Below, one piece after another: positions 53,669-62,521 of a stretch of DNA of 64,000 bases. Both the position numbers and the translations under genes were made by a program. The stretch is from UM-FILTER-47-13 sp964445195 (GTDB lineage: Bacteria; Pseudomonadota; Alphaproteobacteria; Micavibrionales; Micavibrionaceae). Under the pieces are notes generated by a model. That model was given only the letters and a program-made list of their open reading frames with translations, was not told the origin of the DNA and ran no database searches. Positions within the stretch are counted from its first letter, which is position 1. Every line of letters begins with the position of its first letter. The stretch is from the NCBI GenBank assembly GCA_964445195.1, contig CAYUKA010000001.1, forward strand, positions 1 to 64,000, written 5' to 3'.

Positions 53669-54235
53669 TTACCGGACAGCGGCGGGTCCGGACGATTGAT
53701 TGGCTTGATTTTGGTAACACGTCTCGGAGCGCTGCAGACCTTCAGCCATGCCCAGCAACGCAAAGTCAAAACGACTCTCACCGATAGTCAGACGTAAAAC
53801 GGGCCCGGTCTGAAAAGATTCATAAACAGTCGCCACATCCTGCAGATCAAGCAACAGAATACCGGCGTTGTGCGCCGTGGCCGTGACAGCCGTTTCAAAG
53901 TCCGGCGGAACCGCTATCCGCACATCGTGCCGGCTGCCCGGATCGAAGATATTCTGCCGGAAATCGACAGCCACTGCGAACAGGCGTCCGCCGCCGACGG
54001 ATAAGCGTAGCGTGAAACCATTGTTGAACTGTGTCATCATGACGCATGGTAGACTGATCCCGGCATCCGCGAGCGGCGTGGCCGTTGCCGGGCCAACCAG
54101 CCAGCCGCTGGTCGGTGTCAGGAGAGTCGCCTCTTCAGCCGCCGCCCTTGGCATATCCGCAAATACTGCCATCACAAGCAGGCACACCCCGATATGTACC
54201 AGATTACGAAGACGCACTGCTGTTATCCTTTTCAT
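53669..54235 (-). CDS. small secreted protein with the same N-terminal domain as the coiled-coil protein
   Basis: A protein of about 188 residues. A signal peptide (MKRITAVRLRNLVHIGVCLLV) ends near MPRAAAEE. The mature region runs LLTPTSGWLVG, LPCVMMTQFNNG, VAVDF and later LRLTIGESRFDFALL and ETC. These line up with LQPNSDWAVS, PYCALARRFSND, VAVDF, LKLDISGEGYTFSIAD and GACL in the neighbouring coiled-coil protein. Two matching cysteines may form a disulfide. The start at 54235 overlaps prfB by 32 bases, and GGGGTG lies about seven bases upstream. A longer frame to 54454 reads inside prfB and was rejected. Confidence 0.65.
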   Translation of the reverse strand: MKRITAVRLRNLVHIGVCLLVMAVFADMPRAAAEEATLLTPTSGWLVGPATATPLADAGISLPCVMMTQFNNGFTLRLSVGGGRLFAVAVDFRQNIFDPGSRHDVRIAVPPDFETAVTATAHNAGILLLDLQDVATVYESFQTGPVLRLTIGESRFDFALLGMAEGLQRSETCYQNQANQSSGPAAVR

Positions 54236-55335
54236 CTTTATGCACCCCATGCGCCAGCGACGCTTCCAGAAACCCGTCCAGACTGCCGTCCAGGACTCCC
54301 TGGCTGTTACTGTCTTCATGCCCGGTCCGCAAATCCTTGACCATTTGATAAGGATGAAGAACGTATGAACGGATCTGATGCCCCCAGCCAATATCAGTCT
54401 TTTCACCGTGCGCCGCCGCTTTTTCCTCGGCCCGCTTTTGCAGTTCCAGTTCATACAATTTCGCGCGCAGCATGCTCATCGCATTGGCGCGGTTCTGGTG
54501 CTGGGACCGCTCACTCTGACAGGCAGCAACCACGCCGGACGGCACGTGGGTAATCCGTACGGCGCTGTCTGTTGTATTGACATGCTGGCCGCCGGCACCG
54601 CTGGAACGATACGTATCGATTTTAAGATCTTTATCTTCAACTTCAATATCAATATTATCATCTATCGCCGGGGAAACGGAGACAGATGCAAAGCTCGTAT
54701 GGCGGCGGGCATTAGAATCGAAAGGCGATATCCGCACCAGTCTGTGCACACCGTTTTCGGTCTTGAGCCAGCCATAGACATTCTCGCCTTCAATTTTCAG
54801 AGTTGCCGATTTGATACCGGCCTCGTCGCCCGGACTGTGTTCCATCACCGACAACTTATGGCCGTGCTGTTCGCCCCAGCGCGTATACATCCGCAGCAGC
54901 ATCTGTGCCCAATCCTGCGCTTCTGTACCCCCCGATCCGGCATGAACCTCCAGAAAGGCATCATGACCGTCCGCTTCGCCGGACAAAAGGCTTTGCAATT
55001 GCAGCTTGTCCGCCTTCGCCTTCAGCCGAGCGAGCGCTGCCTCAGCTTCGGTGACAACCTCCTGATCACTTTCCTCCTCACCGAGCGCGATAAGGTCGGC
55101 ATGATCGTTGGTATCGGTTTCGAGGGAACGAATGACCTCGATTTTCTGTTCAAGGCGCGTGCGCTCCTTCATCAGGGCCTGCGCCTTTTCCTGATCGTTC
55201 CACAGGGCTGGGTCTTCACATAAAGCGTTCAGCTCATCAAGCCGCTTGAGTGCCTGATCCCAGTCAAAGATGCCTCCTCAGCAATGTCACCGCTTCGCGG
55301 ATATCGCTGACGATCGCTTCCGTTTCGGCCTTCAT
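54204..55335 (-). CDS. prfB: peptide chain release factor 2 with programmed +1 frameshift
   Basis: RF2 ends translation at UGA and UAA. The gene is in two frames: 23 codons from ATG at 55335 to CTT, then UGA at 55264-55266, with the body read in the +1 frame from GAC. The total is about 376 residues. The body has the codon-reading SPF motif (RISPFDSNARR) and the catalytic GGQ loop (GAGGQHVNTTDS). An internal ATG at 55172 opens a 322-codon frame, which would lose part of the N-terminal domain and was not chosen. AAGG and GGGG lie upstream of the ATG. Confidence 0.95.
55264..55278 (-). other. prfB programmed +1 ribosomal frameshift site
   Basis: Minus-strand reading is AGGAGG, CAT, CTT, TGA, C: a Shine-Dalgarno-like AGGAGG three bases before the slippery CTT and an in-frame UGA, followed by C. 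When RF2 is scarce, UGA is read slowly and the ribosome slips one base forward to GAC, so RF2 regulates its own level. Matches the classic bacterial prfB site. Confidence 0.95.
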
Positions 55336-55349
55336 CTTCACGCCCCGCC

Positions 55350-55922
55350 TTAAGCTGCCTGCACCAACGTGTCACTTTGTTCCGACAGATGTTCTGTCAT
55401 AGTCCTGACAAAACGCTGCAATGCCTCTTCATCGCCTACGGCACCGGACATCAGGTTGCCATCCTGATGGATGTCCCCTTCAGCCCAGCTGCCGCCAGCC
55501 TGCAGGACAAGATCGTGCATGTCCGCCGGACCGGCAACCGTGCGTCCTGCGATTTGATCCGTCAGAATCATGATATTCAGCGCGTCCCCCATAACGGCCA
55601 CCGGCTTTTCAGCGGCCACAAAGCTCGAAACAAAGCGCTTCGTATGCGCGGTCAGGTTCAGCTTTTCAAGGCTGCGCTTGCCGCCCGGCACCACCAGAAC
55701 GCCGTAATCAGCGCCAAGGGCGGTCCCCAACGGTGCATCAACTGCAAAGTTGTGTCCCCAGCCGCCATCAACCCAGCCATTAACCAATCCGTTTTCCGAG
55801 CTGACAATCCGTACATGCGCACCGGCTTCAAGCAGCATCTTGTGCGCCGCGACCATCTGTGTCTCATCAAAACCATTCGCCACCAGAATCGCGGCTTTCA
55901 CACCCGAAAGATGCTTATTCAT
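55350..55922 (-). CDS. DJ-1/PfpI-family protein lacking the catalytic cysteine
   Basis: A 190-residue protein with the PfpI/DJ-1 glutamine-amidotransferase fold: AAILVANGFDETQMV, GHNFAVDAPLG and VLVVPGGKRSLEKL. The nucleophile elbow, normally with Cys in a motif like AICHG, here reads AVMGDALNIM with no Cys at that position, so classical protease or glyoxalase activity is unlikely. Length is normal. It precedes prfB by 14 bp on the same strand, so the two may share a transcript. Confidence 0.8.
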   Translation of the reverse strand: MNKHLSGVKAAILVANGFDETQMVAAHKMLLEAGAHVRIVSSENGLVNGWVDGGWGHNFAVDAPLGTALGADYGVLVVPGGKRSLEKLNLTAHTKRFVSSFVAAEKPVAVMGDALNIMILTDQIAGRTVAGPADMHDLVLQAGGSWAEGDIHQDGNLMSGAVGDEEALQRFVRTMTEHLSEQSDTLVQAA

Positions 55923-56108
55923 AGCTAAACTCCTTTTCTTGTTATCATTGTCGTGTTTTCGGCAAGGGCTCTTTTTCAGAACTGCAGGACAGAAACACTA
56001 TTTCCCATGCCCATGTCAAGGGTGTCTTGTAAGCGCTGCACAAAGGCTTTGCAATGAATAGGTTTAATATCAGAGCCTTATCGACAGAATCGGCATTTTG
56101 GAAAAAAT

Positions 56109-57131
56109 CTAGCTGTCCGGGCGCAAACGCTTTTCTATGTGGGGCGTAAACGTGTCGTCATCTTTGTATCCGCCGGTCAGCGCCGTTATCCAGATATTGA
56201 TACCGGTGCGATACGCATATTCACGCTGCTCGGCCATTTCACCGGAAACAGGCAGGACGTATTGTCCTTCATCATTTACAGCCCACGCCCGGCTCCAGTC
56301 ATTCGCGCCAATAATCACGGATGGCTGACCGCTGCCATTCACCGATTCGGCAACCCACAAACCGTCTTCTTCAAGCTGACCGCCGGGAAATTTATCCAGA
56401 AGATAAAACGCTTTACCCAATAGGCTGCAATCAGCCCCTTCCGTGTACTCATCACAGCCCTCCGCTTTTTGTAAAATCGGTGGTGCCGGAATGTTCAGAC
56501 CGTTTTCGGCCAAAGTCCGCAACCACGAACGGCCACGGCCATTTGTTGCGTCTTCACGGACGTCAAAAAACAGCGTACCGCCTTTTTCAAGAAATTCGTT
56601 CAAGACCCTGATCGTCTCGGCTGACGGTTGTTCCTGACCGGGGTCGATCGCCCAGAAGATAATGCGGTGATAAGAGAGATCATCATATGTCAGCGCCTCA
56701 TCAAGTTCGATCCCGTAAGGCATTATTTGCGCCGTAGATGACTCAGCCCCGTCACCGTCAGCATGAACAACGGTTCTTTGCACCATACTACGGTGATAAA
56801 GCTGCTTACCAAGACCGAACATGCCCGCCTCCGTCAAACCGTCGAGACCGGCGTTGCCCGTACGGATATAGGCCATCCACGGCCTGGTCGCGAGATCTAC
56901 GTCCGAGGCGACAACGCCGTTCATGTCCTGCGCACCGGTCTGCGCCGGCATGCCGGCTGTTAAGGCAAACGCCAGAGCGGCTGTACCGCACAGCGATACC
57001 AGACGCGTTGCAAAAGACCGATTATTCCCGCTGCGTGTCGATATGGCGACCTCTCCCGTTCTCTTTTTTCGTAACCTGTATTCCCCGAATGTTTTGTTTC
57101 TACACCAGGCGGCCACGTTTTTCAAAGACAT
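56109..57131 (-). CDS. DUF4159 secreted protein
   Basis: A protein of about 340 residues matching DUF4159: RPWMAYIRTGNAGLDGLTEA, FDVREDATNGRG, FYLLDKFPGGQ, VIIGANDWSRAWA and ALTGGYKDDDTFTPH. In many alphaproteobacteria this domain ends a longer vWA protein; here it stands alone with an N-terminal signal-like stretch (LVSLCGTAALAFALTAG). The start is unclear. ATG 57131 is the first in-frame ATG past the tRNA gene, but the best ribosome-binding site (GGGAGAGG) lies five bases before an ATA codon near 57046. A longer frame through the tRNA is an artefact. Role unknown. Confidence 0.75.
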   Translation of the reverse strand: MSLKNVAAWCRNKTFGEYRLRKKRTGEVAISTRSGNNRSFATRLVSLCGTAALAFALTAGMPAQTGAQDMNGVVASDVDLATRPWMAYIRTGNAGLDGLTEAGMFGLGKQLYHRSMVQRTVVHADGDGAESSTAQIMPYGIELDEALTYDDLSYHRIIFWAIDPGQEQPSAETIRVLNEFLEKGGTLFFDVREDATNGRGRSWLRTLAENGLNIPAPPILQKAEGCDEYTEGADCSLLGKAFYLLDKFPGGQLEEDGLWVAESVNGSGQPSVIIGANDWSRAWAVNDEGQYVLPVSGEMAEQREYAYRTGINIWITALTGGYKDDDTFTPHIEKRLRPDS

Positions 57132-57145
57132 TCTGAAAAATATTA

Positions 57146-57220
57146 TGGAGCGGGTGATGGGGATCGAACCCACGGCCCTCAGCTTGGGAAGCTGATGCTC
57201 TACCACTGAGCTACACCCGC
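57146..57220 (-). tRNA. tRNA-Gly (anticodon CCC)
   Basis: The minus strand folds as a full cloverleaf: acceptor GCGGGTG pairs with CACCCGC, discriminator U, and an encoded CCA end. The anticodon stem TCAGC and GCTGA encloses loop TTCCCAA, so positions 34-36 are CCC, glycine. The T arm has GGTTCGATCC. About 75 bases. It lies 14 bp upstream of the DUF4159 start on the same strand. Confidence 0.93.
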
Positions 57221-57410
57221 CCGTAACCGGCAAGACCGGCACAATAGCCATATCAATAGCGTTTTAGTGGAAAAAATCAAATATTTATTGTGGAAAGGTG
57301 CTTTACTTTCCATGTCGTATGTTTATAAAAATGATGCTGGTGGATAGGGTGTCTGTCTGTCCCACATCAGAAAAGCGCATAACATTCGTATCGATAAGGA
57401 GCATATTATT

Positions 57411-58322
57411 ATGAGACAATTGCGCAGCCTGGCTATGGTTCTTTGTGTTCTGGCACTGAGCGCCTGTAGCAACTTCAAGACTCACAGCGAGATCGAGGCT
57501 CTTAACGAAGCTCAGGCTGTTGGCAGTCCCTTCACGCAGCATCTTGCCGATGAATACCGGGCCTTTGCCAACCGCGAGCTCAACGAAATGCTTGATTATC
57601 CTGATGCGCTGCACTTTGCCCGCAAAGGCTTGGCTGCTGCTGCCGGCGAAGTCGTCATGCCGGAGCCGATCAGCGACTGGAACCTGCTGCCGGAGCATAT
57701 GGAAGAATTAAGCGCCGCCCGCGGTCGTCTGATCGTTGCCTATGACCTCGGCGCTCGTGAAATTGTGCCGCAGCCTTCTGCCATCGCGCAGGCTCGTTTC
57801 GACTGCTGGATTGAACAGCAGGAAGAAAACTGGCAGGCCAACGATATCCTGTCATGCCGTAACCAGTATCTGGAAGCGATTGCCGCACTGGAAAGTATGA
57901 TTGCACCTTACACTGCACCGCCTGCGCCGGAACCAGTGGTCGCGCCGGAACCGATGGCCCTGCCGGAGCCGGCCGAGCCAATGACGCCTGACGATGCGAT
58001 GTACCTTGTGTTCTTCGATTTCGACCGCTCCGATATCGGGGCCGGCGGTCAGAATGTTCTTGACGCTGTCGCAGAAGAAGTCCGCAGCCGCAGCCTGAAT
58101 GCTGTTACGATTGTCGGCCATACCGATAGTTCGGGACCGAAATCATACAACAACAAGCTGGCAATGCGCCGGGCCAACGCGGTTCGTGATGCTCTGACTA
58201 CGCGCGGTGTTGATCCCTCGCTGATCAGGGTTGAAGGCCGCGGTGAGGACGAGTTGCTGGTACAGACGGCTGACGGTGTGCGTGAGCCTGCCAACCGCCG
58301 GGCGCAGATCACGTTCGAGTAA
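57411..58322 (+). CDS. OmpA-family lipoprotein
   Basis: A 303-residue lipoprotein. The lipobox is LALSAC with Cys19. A helical region of about 140 residues (25-165) and a Pro/Glu linker (about 167-190) precede a C-terminal OmpA domain (about 195-303) with FFDFDRSDIG and GHTDSSGPKSYNNKLAMRRANAVRDAL. It binds peptidoglycan and anchors the outer membrane. AAGGAG lies nine bases before the ATG. A rho-independent terminator follows at 58346. Confidence 0.9.
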   Translation: MRQLRSLAMVLCVLALSACSNFKTHSEIEALNEAQAVGSPFTQHLADEYRAFANRELNEMLDYPDALHFARKGLAAAAGEVVMPEPISDWNLLPEHMEELSAARGRLIVAYDLGAREIVPQPSAIAQARFDCWIEQQEENWQANDILSCRNQYLEAIAALESMIAPYTAPPAPEPVVAPEPMALPEPAEPMTPDDAMYLVFFDFDRSDIGAGGQNVLDAVAEEVRSRSLNAVTIVGHTDSSGPKSYNNKLAMRRANAVRDALTTRGVDPSLIRVEGRGEDELLVQTADGVREPANRRAQITFE

Positions 58323-58345
58323 ACGGTTCGCGCCATAAAGAATAC

Positions 58346-58380
58346 AAAGAAGCCGGAGCCTGATGTCTTCGGCTTCTTTT
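58346..58380 (+). terminator. rho-independent terminator after the OmpA lipoprotein
   Basis: AAAGAAGCCG (58346-58355) and CGGCTTCTTT (58370-58379) form a ten-base stem with a 14-base loop, followed by T bases. It lies 24 bases after the stop codon at 58322. Confidence 0.8.
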
Positions 58381-58419
58381 ATTGCAAAATCCTGATGTTA
58401 TCAGTAAAACGAAATCATC

Positions 58420-58812
58420 ATGTACTCAAAAATAACCAACAGCATCGCCGTAACCGTTGAACCGAGCTTTCTGGAGGACCAGTCAGCCCCGGAAGAAGAT
58501 CGCTATGTCTGGGCCTACCGGATTACCATTGAAAACCAGAGCGCCGAGCCCATACAGCTCTGTTCACGCTATTGGAAAATTACCGATGCGAACGGCTACT
58601 CCCGCGAGGTGCAGGGCCCCGGCGTTGTCGGCGAGCAGCCCATGCTGCATCCCGGCGACAGTTACGAATATACCAGCGGCGCGCCCCTGAATACGCCCGG
58701 CGGCATCATGGTCGGTAACTACACGATGCAGAATAATCGGGGCGAGACATTTACCGTTGATATCCCGGCTTTTTCTCTCGATAGCCCTCATCAGCATTCG
58801 GTGATACACTAA
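58420..58812 (+). CDS. apaG: ApaG domain protein
   Basis: A 130-residue single-domain protein with the ApaG fold: VWAYRITIENQSAEPIQLCSRYWKI near the start, GPGVVGEQPMLHPGDSYEY in the middle and PGGIMVGNYTMQN near the end. The immunoglobulin-like beta domain has been linked to metal resistance and RNA-related functions elsewhere. Length is normal. It starts 39 bp after the terminator, and the following trkH starts 38 bp on. Confidence 0.93.
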   Translation: MYSKITNSIAVTVEPSFLEDQSAPEEDRYVWAYRITIENQSAEPIQLCSRYWKITDANGYSREVQGPGVVGEQPMLHPGDSYEYTSGAPLNTPGGIMVGNYTMQNNRGETFTVDIPAFSLDSPHQHSVIH

Positions 58813-58850
58813 CAGTTGTCTAAGTGACCGCTTCAGGAGCGAACCTCACA

Positions 58851-60299
58851 GTGGATCTACGCCCGGTTTTATATGTTACAGGCATTTTTCTGTGCACGCT
58901 GGCTCTCAGCATGGCTCTGCCGATGCTGGTCGATTTATATTACGGCAGCCCGGACTGGAAGGTATTTTTCCTGTGCATCCTGACGACCGCTTTTTTCGGC
59001 GGCGCCCTGGTTCTCAGCAACAGCGGCGGCAGCGAAGGATTTACGATTAACATCCGGCAGGCTTTCCTGCTGACAACGCTGAGCTGGATTACACTGGCGA
59101 CCTTCGCCGCCCTGCCCCTCTGGTTCTCGGCTTTGAACCTCAGCTTTACCGATGCGTTTTTCGAGGCCATGTCCGGCATTACCACGACCGGGTCGACGGT
59201 AATAACGGACCTTGATAACGCCCCCAAAGGGCTGCTGCTCTGGCGCGCGATCCTGCAATGGCTGGGCGGTATCGGGATTATCGTCATGGCTTTATCTGTC
59301 CTGCCGTTCCTGAAAGTCGGCGGTATGCAGCTGTTCCGCACAGAGTCTTCGGAGAGCGAAAAGGCCCTTCCCCGCGCGGCCAAGCTGGCCAGCTCCATCG
59401 GCTATATTTACGTGGCCCTGACCGCCATCTGCGTTATTTGCTACCATTTTGCCGGTATGGATTTGTTCGATGCCGTCGCTCATGCAATGACAACCATCGC
59501 TACCGGCGGCTTTTCAACATTTGACTCGTCGTTCGGTCACTATACGACGGCCGGCGCGGAAACCGTCGCCATCGTCTTTATGATTCTTGGCAGCCTGCCG
59601 TTCGTGCTTTACCTGAAGGCTGTACGCGGTGATATGCAGTGCCTGTTTACCGATGCACAGGTGCGCTGGTTCCTGTCGATTGTCGCGATCAGCATTGTCA
59701 CGATGGTCATCTACCTGGTCTGGCAACAGGATATGATGATCGGCGAAGCCCTCCGCCGCGCTTCATTTAATGTCGTGTCCATCATCACCGGCACCGGCTA
59801 CACCAGCTATGACTATACGTTATGGGGAGGCTTTGCGGTCGGGCTGCTCTTCTTCCTGATGGTTGTCGGCGGCTGCGCCGGTTCGACCACCTGTGGCATC
59901 AAGGTCTTCCGCTTCCAGGTTTTATATGCTGTCACCGATACACAGATGAAGAAGCTGCTCCACCCGCACGGCGTCTTTATTCCCTATTATGGCGGTAAAC
60001 CCCTGCCGGAAGGCGTCCCCTCTTCGGTGATGAGCTTTTTCTTCCTGTTCGCCCTGTGCTTCTCGATTCTGGCCATCGCCCTGTCATTCGTCGGCCTTGA
60101 TTTCCTGACCGCTATGTCAGGGGCGGCAACGGCGATCGCCAATGTCGGCCCGGCGATGGGCGATATTATCGGACCAAGCGGGACATTCGCCCCGCTGCCG
60201 GATAGCGCCAAGTGGATATTGTGCGCGGGTATGCTGCTGGGCCGGCTGGAACTTTTTACAGTTCTGGTGTTACTGTCACCGAATTTCTGGCGCCGCTAA
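58851..60299 (+). CDS. trkH: Trk potassium transporter subunit TrkH
   Basis: TrkH imports K+ driven by membrane potential, normally with TrkA. The 482-residue product has the expected ten or so membrane segments and selectivity-filter-like sequences SGITTTGST, TTIATGGF, TGTGYTSYD and ATAIANVGPAMG. The GTG at 58851 (VDLRPVLYVTG) was chosen because AGGAG lies about 11 bases ahead and gives the usual length; the GTG at 58824 has no ribosome-binding site. No trkA in the window. The last 24 bp overlap the converging lipoprotein gene. Confidence 0.93.
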   Translation: MDLRPVLYVTGIFLCTLALSMALPMLVDLYYGSPDWKVFFLCILTTAFFGGALVLSNSGGSEGFTINIRQAFLLTTLSWITLATFAALPLWFSALNLSFTDAFFEAMSGITTTGSTVITDLDNAPKGLLLWRAILQWLGGIGIIVMALSVLPFLKVGGMQLFRTESSESEKALPRAAKLASSIGYIYVALTAICVICYHFAGMDLFDAVAHAMTTIATGGFSTFDSSFGHYTTAGAETVAIVFMILGSLPFVLYLKAVRGDMQCLFTDAQVRWFLSIVAISIVTMVIYLVWQQDMMIGEALRRASFNVVSIITGTGYTSYDYTLWGGFAVGLLFFLMVVGGCAGSTTCGIKVFRFQVLYAVTDTQMKKLLHPHGVFIPYYGGKPLPEGVPSSVMSFFFLFALCFSILAIALSFVGLDFLTAMSGAATAIANVGPAMGDIIGPSGTFAPLPDSAKWILCAGMLLGRLELFTVLVLLSPNFWRR

Positions 60300-60953
60300 C
60301 AGCGAGGCCACTGATGCAGGCGCCTGCGCCTGCCGGTTCGGAACCGCCGGCGCTTCTGCCCGCAAGCCTGCCAAATTCATTTTATCGGTCAGGGTCTGGG
60401 TCACCGCCCGGTCAACGTCATCCATCAGCATCTCAAGAAATTTGAACTTTTCTTCTTCCTTGCGCGAAAGCGAATACCGTTCGGGAATCGCAATGGAGCG
60501 GCGGATATTCAGGATTGAATGCGTGCTTTCCTGGCCCGCATCATCAACAGTAAACATCCGGATTTTCATTGCGACTTCATACAGCTCTTTGCGCTTCATA
60601 CCCATCCAGAGCGTAAAGTTTCCGGCAGGCTGAACCAGGCTTTGGTAGATCGGCGCGTCTTCAATAACGAATTTCAGGGTATTGGCCGGGCCGGTCGCCT
60701 GCAGGCGTTTGTCGGCATAGCGCCGCAGCACTATGTCGGGAGGCGTCGGAAAGCTCGAAGACATATCGCGGGGATCAGCAGACGGATCATACTTATTTTC
60801 AACGGCAATCGCCGCCACATCGACCGGCAGCGGCACGATATGTGCGAAAGTCAGTTCCGGCATTGGCTTGCCTTCCGGCGTCGACGACGTGCAACCAGCG
60901 AGCATAAGGGCGCACAGAACCAATACCGCGTAAAAGGAAATAGTCGTTTTCAT
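60276..60953 (-). CDS. uncharacterised lipoprotein
   Basis: A protein of about 225 residues not assigned to a family. The signal MKTTISFYAVLVLCALMLAG ends in a lipobox with Cys21. The mature part has LRRYADKRLQATGPANTLKFVIEDAPIYQ and a central strand-rich region, and a Glu/Lys-rich helix later. GGGAG lies nine bases before the ATG. The 3' end overlaps trkH by 24 bp in the other direction. A role in the outer membrane is likely, but its function is unknown. Confidence 0.78.
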   Translation of the reverse strand: MKTTISFYAVLVLCALMLAGCTSSTPEGKPMPELTFAHIVPLPVDVAAIAVENKYDPSADPRDMSSSFPTPPDIVLRRYADKRLQATGPANTLKFVIEDAPIYQSLVQPAGNFTLWMGMKRKELYEVAMKIRMFTVDDAGQESTHSILNIRRSIAIPERYSLSRKEEEKFKFLEMLMDDVDRAVTQTLTDKMNLAGLRAEAPAVPNRQAQAPASVASLLAAPEIR

Positions 60954-61031
60954 ATGCAAAATCTCCCACTAAATTTCCCCATGGTAATCCCTGGACAGGA
61001 CATTAGGAAAGTCCCCAATCCACGGCCATCC

Positions 61032-61847
61032 TCAACTTTTAATCTTATAGCCGCTGCGCAGCATGGCCAGGCATAACCCCATCAGCACCAGATTCACCAG
61101 CACCAGTGACACCAGCCCCATCATTGGGTCACCGTCGGCCTGGCCGATAAAGCCATAACGGAAACCGTCAATCATATGAAAAAACGGATTGTAATGGGCC
61201 GCACTCTGCCATGGCTCCGGCAGGCGGCTGATTGAATAGAAGGTGCCGGAGAGAAACGTCAGCGGCGTGACAATGAAATTGGTCACGGCCGCGATATGGT
61301 CGAACTTCTCCGACCATATACCGCCTGCCAGCCCCAGGCTTGAGAGCATCATCGTCCCCAGTACGGCGAACGCCAGGATATAGGGCACGGAATGAACGGT
61401 CAGCGGCACCAGCAGGGCAATCGCCGCTACCGCTGCGGCCCCCACGCACAGGCCGCGCAAGACACCGCCCGCCATGTAGCCGAAATACAATTCAAACGGG
61501 CTGAGCGGCGGCATCAGAACGTCAACAATATTGCCCTGCACCTTTGAAATCACGAGTGAGGACGAAGTATTGGCGAAGGCGTTCTGGACCATCGTCATCA
61601 TGATCAGCCCCGGCGCAAGAAACAGCAGGTAGGGCACTTCGCCAATCGTCTTCTTGATCCCGCCCAGCGCCAGCGAGAACACAGCATAAAACAGCAACGT
61701 GGTAATGACCGGGGCCACGATCGTTTGTGTGTAAACACTCAGGAACCGCCCAACCTCCTTTTTGATCAGGGTCATCAGGCCCAGGCTATTCAACGCCCCC
61801 ATATCACGGGGCTTGGGCGCCTGCGGTAAAGATGATATATCTGACAT
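61032..61847 (-). CDS. ABC-2 type transporter permease
   Basis: A 271-residue protein with six predicted membrane segments and the ABC-2 permease pattern: VYTQTIVAPVITTLLFYAVFSLALG, GNIVDVLMPPLSPFELYFGY and FLSGTFYSISRLPEPWQ. The similarity is to YadH-type transporters of unknown substrate; polysaccharide or lipid export is common in the family. An ATPase partner is expected on the same strand but is not seen in the window. The ATG at 61847 has GGA eight bases upstream. Confidence 0.88.
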   Translation of the reverse strand: MSDISSLPQAPKPRDMGALNSLGLMTLIKKEVGRFLSVYTQTIVAPVITTLLFYAVFSLALGGIKKTIGEVPYLLFLAPGLIMMTMVQNAFANTSSSLVISKVQGNIVDVLMPPLSPFELYFGYMAGGVLRGLCVGAAAVAAIALLVPLTVHSVPYILAFAVLGTMMLSSLGLAGGIWSEKFDHIAAVTNFIVTPLTFLSGTFYSISRLPEPWQSAAHYNPFFHMIDGFRYGFIGQADGDPMMGLVSLVLVNLVLMGLCLAMLRSGYKIKS

Positions 61848-61864
61848 AATGAATTCCAATAGTG

Positions 61865-62521
61865 ATGACGCATCAGAAGACTGATATGTCCCAATCTAAT
61901 CTAAAACACGGCAAGATCAAGGATGGTCAGCCCGCGCGCCGGGAAAAGAAGCCACCCAGGAAAATTACCGAGAGTTACCTGCACAATGCCGGTCTGCACT
62001 ACCTGCAGCGTTTTGCGGCGGGCACAGCGCATTTCCGTACCGTTATGATGCGTAAGATTGACCGTTCATGTCACTGGCACAAAGATCAGAACCGGGCGCA
62101 GTGCGCCGAAATGCTTGAGTCATTAATCGAAAAATTCGTTGATCTGGGCTTGCTGAATGACAGCGCCTATGCCCGCGGCATGGTCGTGTCTCTGCGCCGG
62201 CGCGGGTTATCCGCACGGATGATCCATGCAAAACTGTCGGCGAAGGGACTAAACAGCGAACAAATCAAGCAGGCCCTGGAAAATTATGATGAAGAGACAA
62301 TGGGTGAACGTCGCCATAACGTAGAATTAAGCGCCGCCCTGCGCCTTGCCCGGCGCAAAAAAATCGGCCCATACCGGCGATCTGATTCAAGAGAGGGTGC
62401 GTTTGAAAGGGAGCTTGGCATCCTCGCCCGCGCGGGCTACGGCTATGACATTGCCAAACAGGTCGTGGATATGACAGCAGCCGATCTGGATAATGATAGC
62501 AGCCTAATGCAGCAATTGTGA
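61865..62521 (+). CDS. recX: regulatory protein RecX
   Basis: RecX inhibits RecA filaments. The protein of about 218 residues shows LESLIEKFVDLGLLNDSAYARGMV, SLRRRGLSARMIHAKLSAKGL and a C-terminal FERELGILARAGYGYDIAKQVV, which fit the three-helix repeats of RecX. The N-terminal basic tail is longer than usual, as in alphaproteobacteria. Two starts are possible: ATG 61865, without a ribosome-binding site, and ATG 61886. It is divergent from the permease gene, 18 bp apart. recA is not in the window. Confidence 0.85.
   Translation: MTHQKTDMSQSNLKHGKIKDGQPARREKKPPRKITESYLHNAGLHYLQRFAAGTAHFRTVMMRKIDRSCHWHKDQNRAQCAEMLESLIEKFVDLGLLNDSAYARGMVVSLRRRGLSARMIHAKLSAKGLNSEQIKQALENYDEETMGERRHNVELSAALRLARRKKIGPYRRSDSREGAFERELGILARAGYGYDIAKQVVDMTAADLDNDSSLMQQL

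Noticed and set aside
54236..54454. Upstream extension of the small secreted protein
   Set aside because: It overlaps the end of prfB and would bury the signal peptide internally.
57132..57251. N-terminal extension of the DUF4159 frame
   Set aside because: It is translated from the tRNA-Gly gene; the resulting CSSVVEHQ-type peptide is a well-known artefact of reading tRNA as protein.
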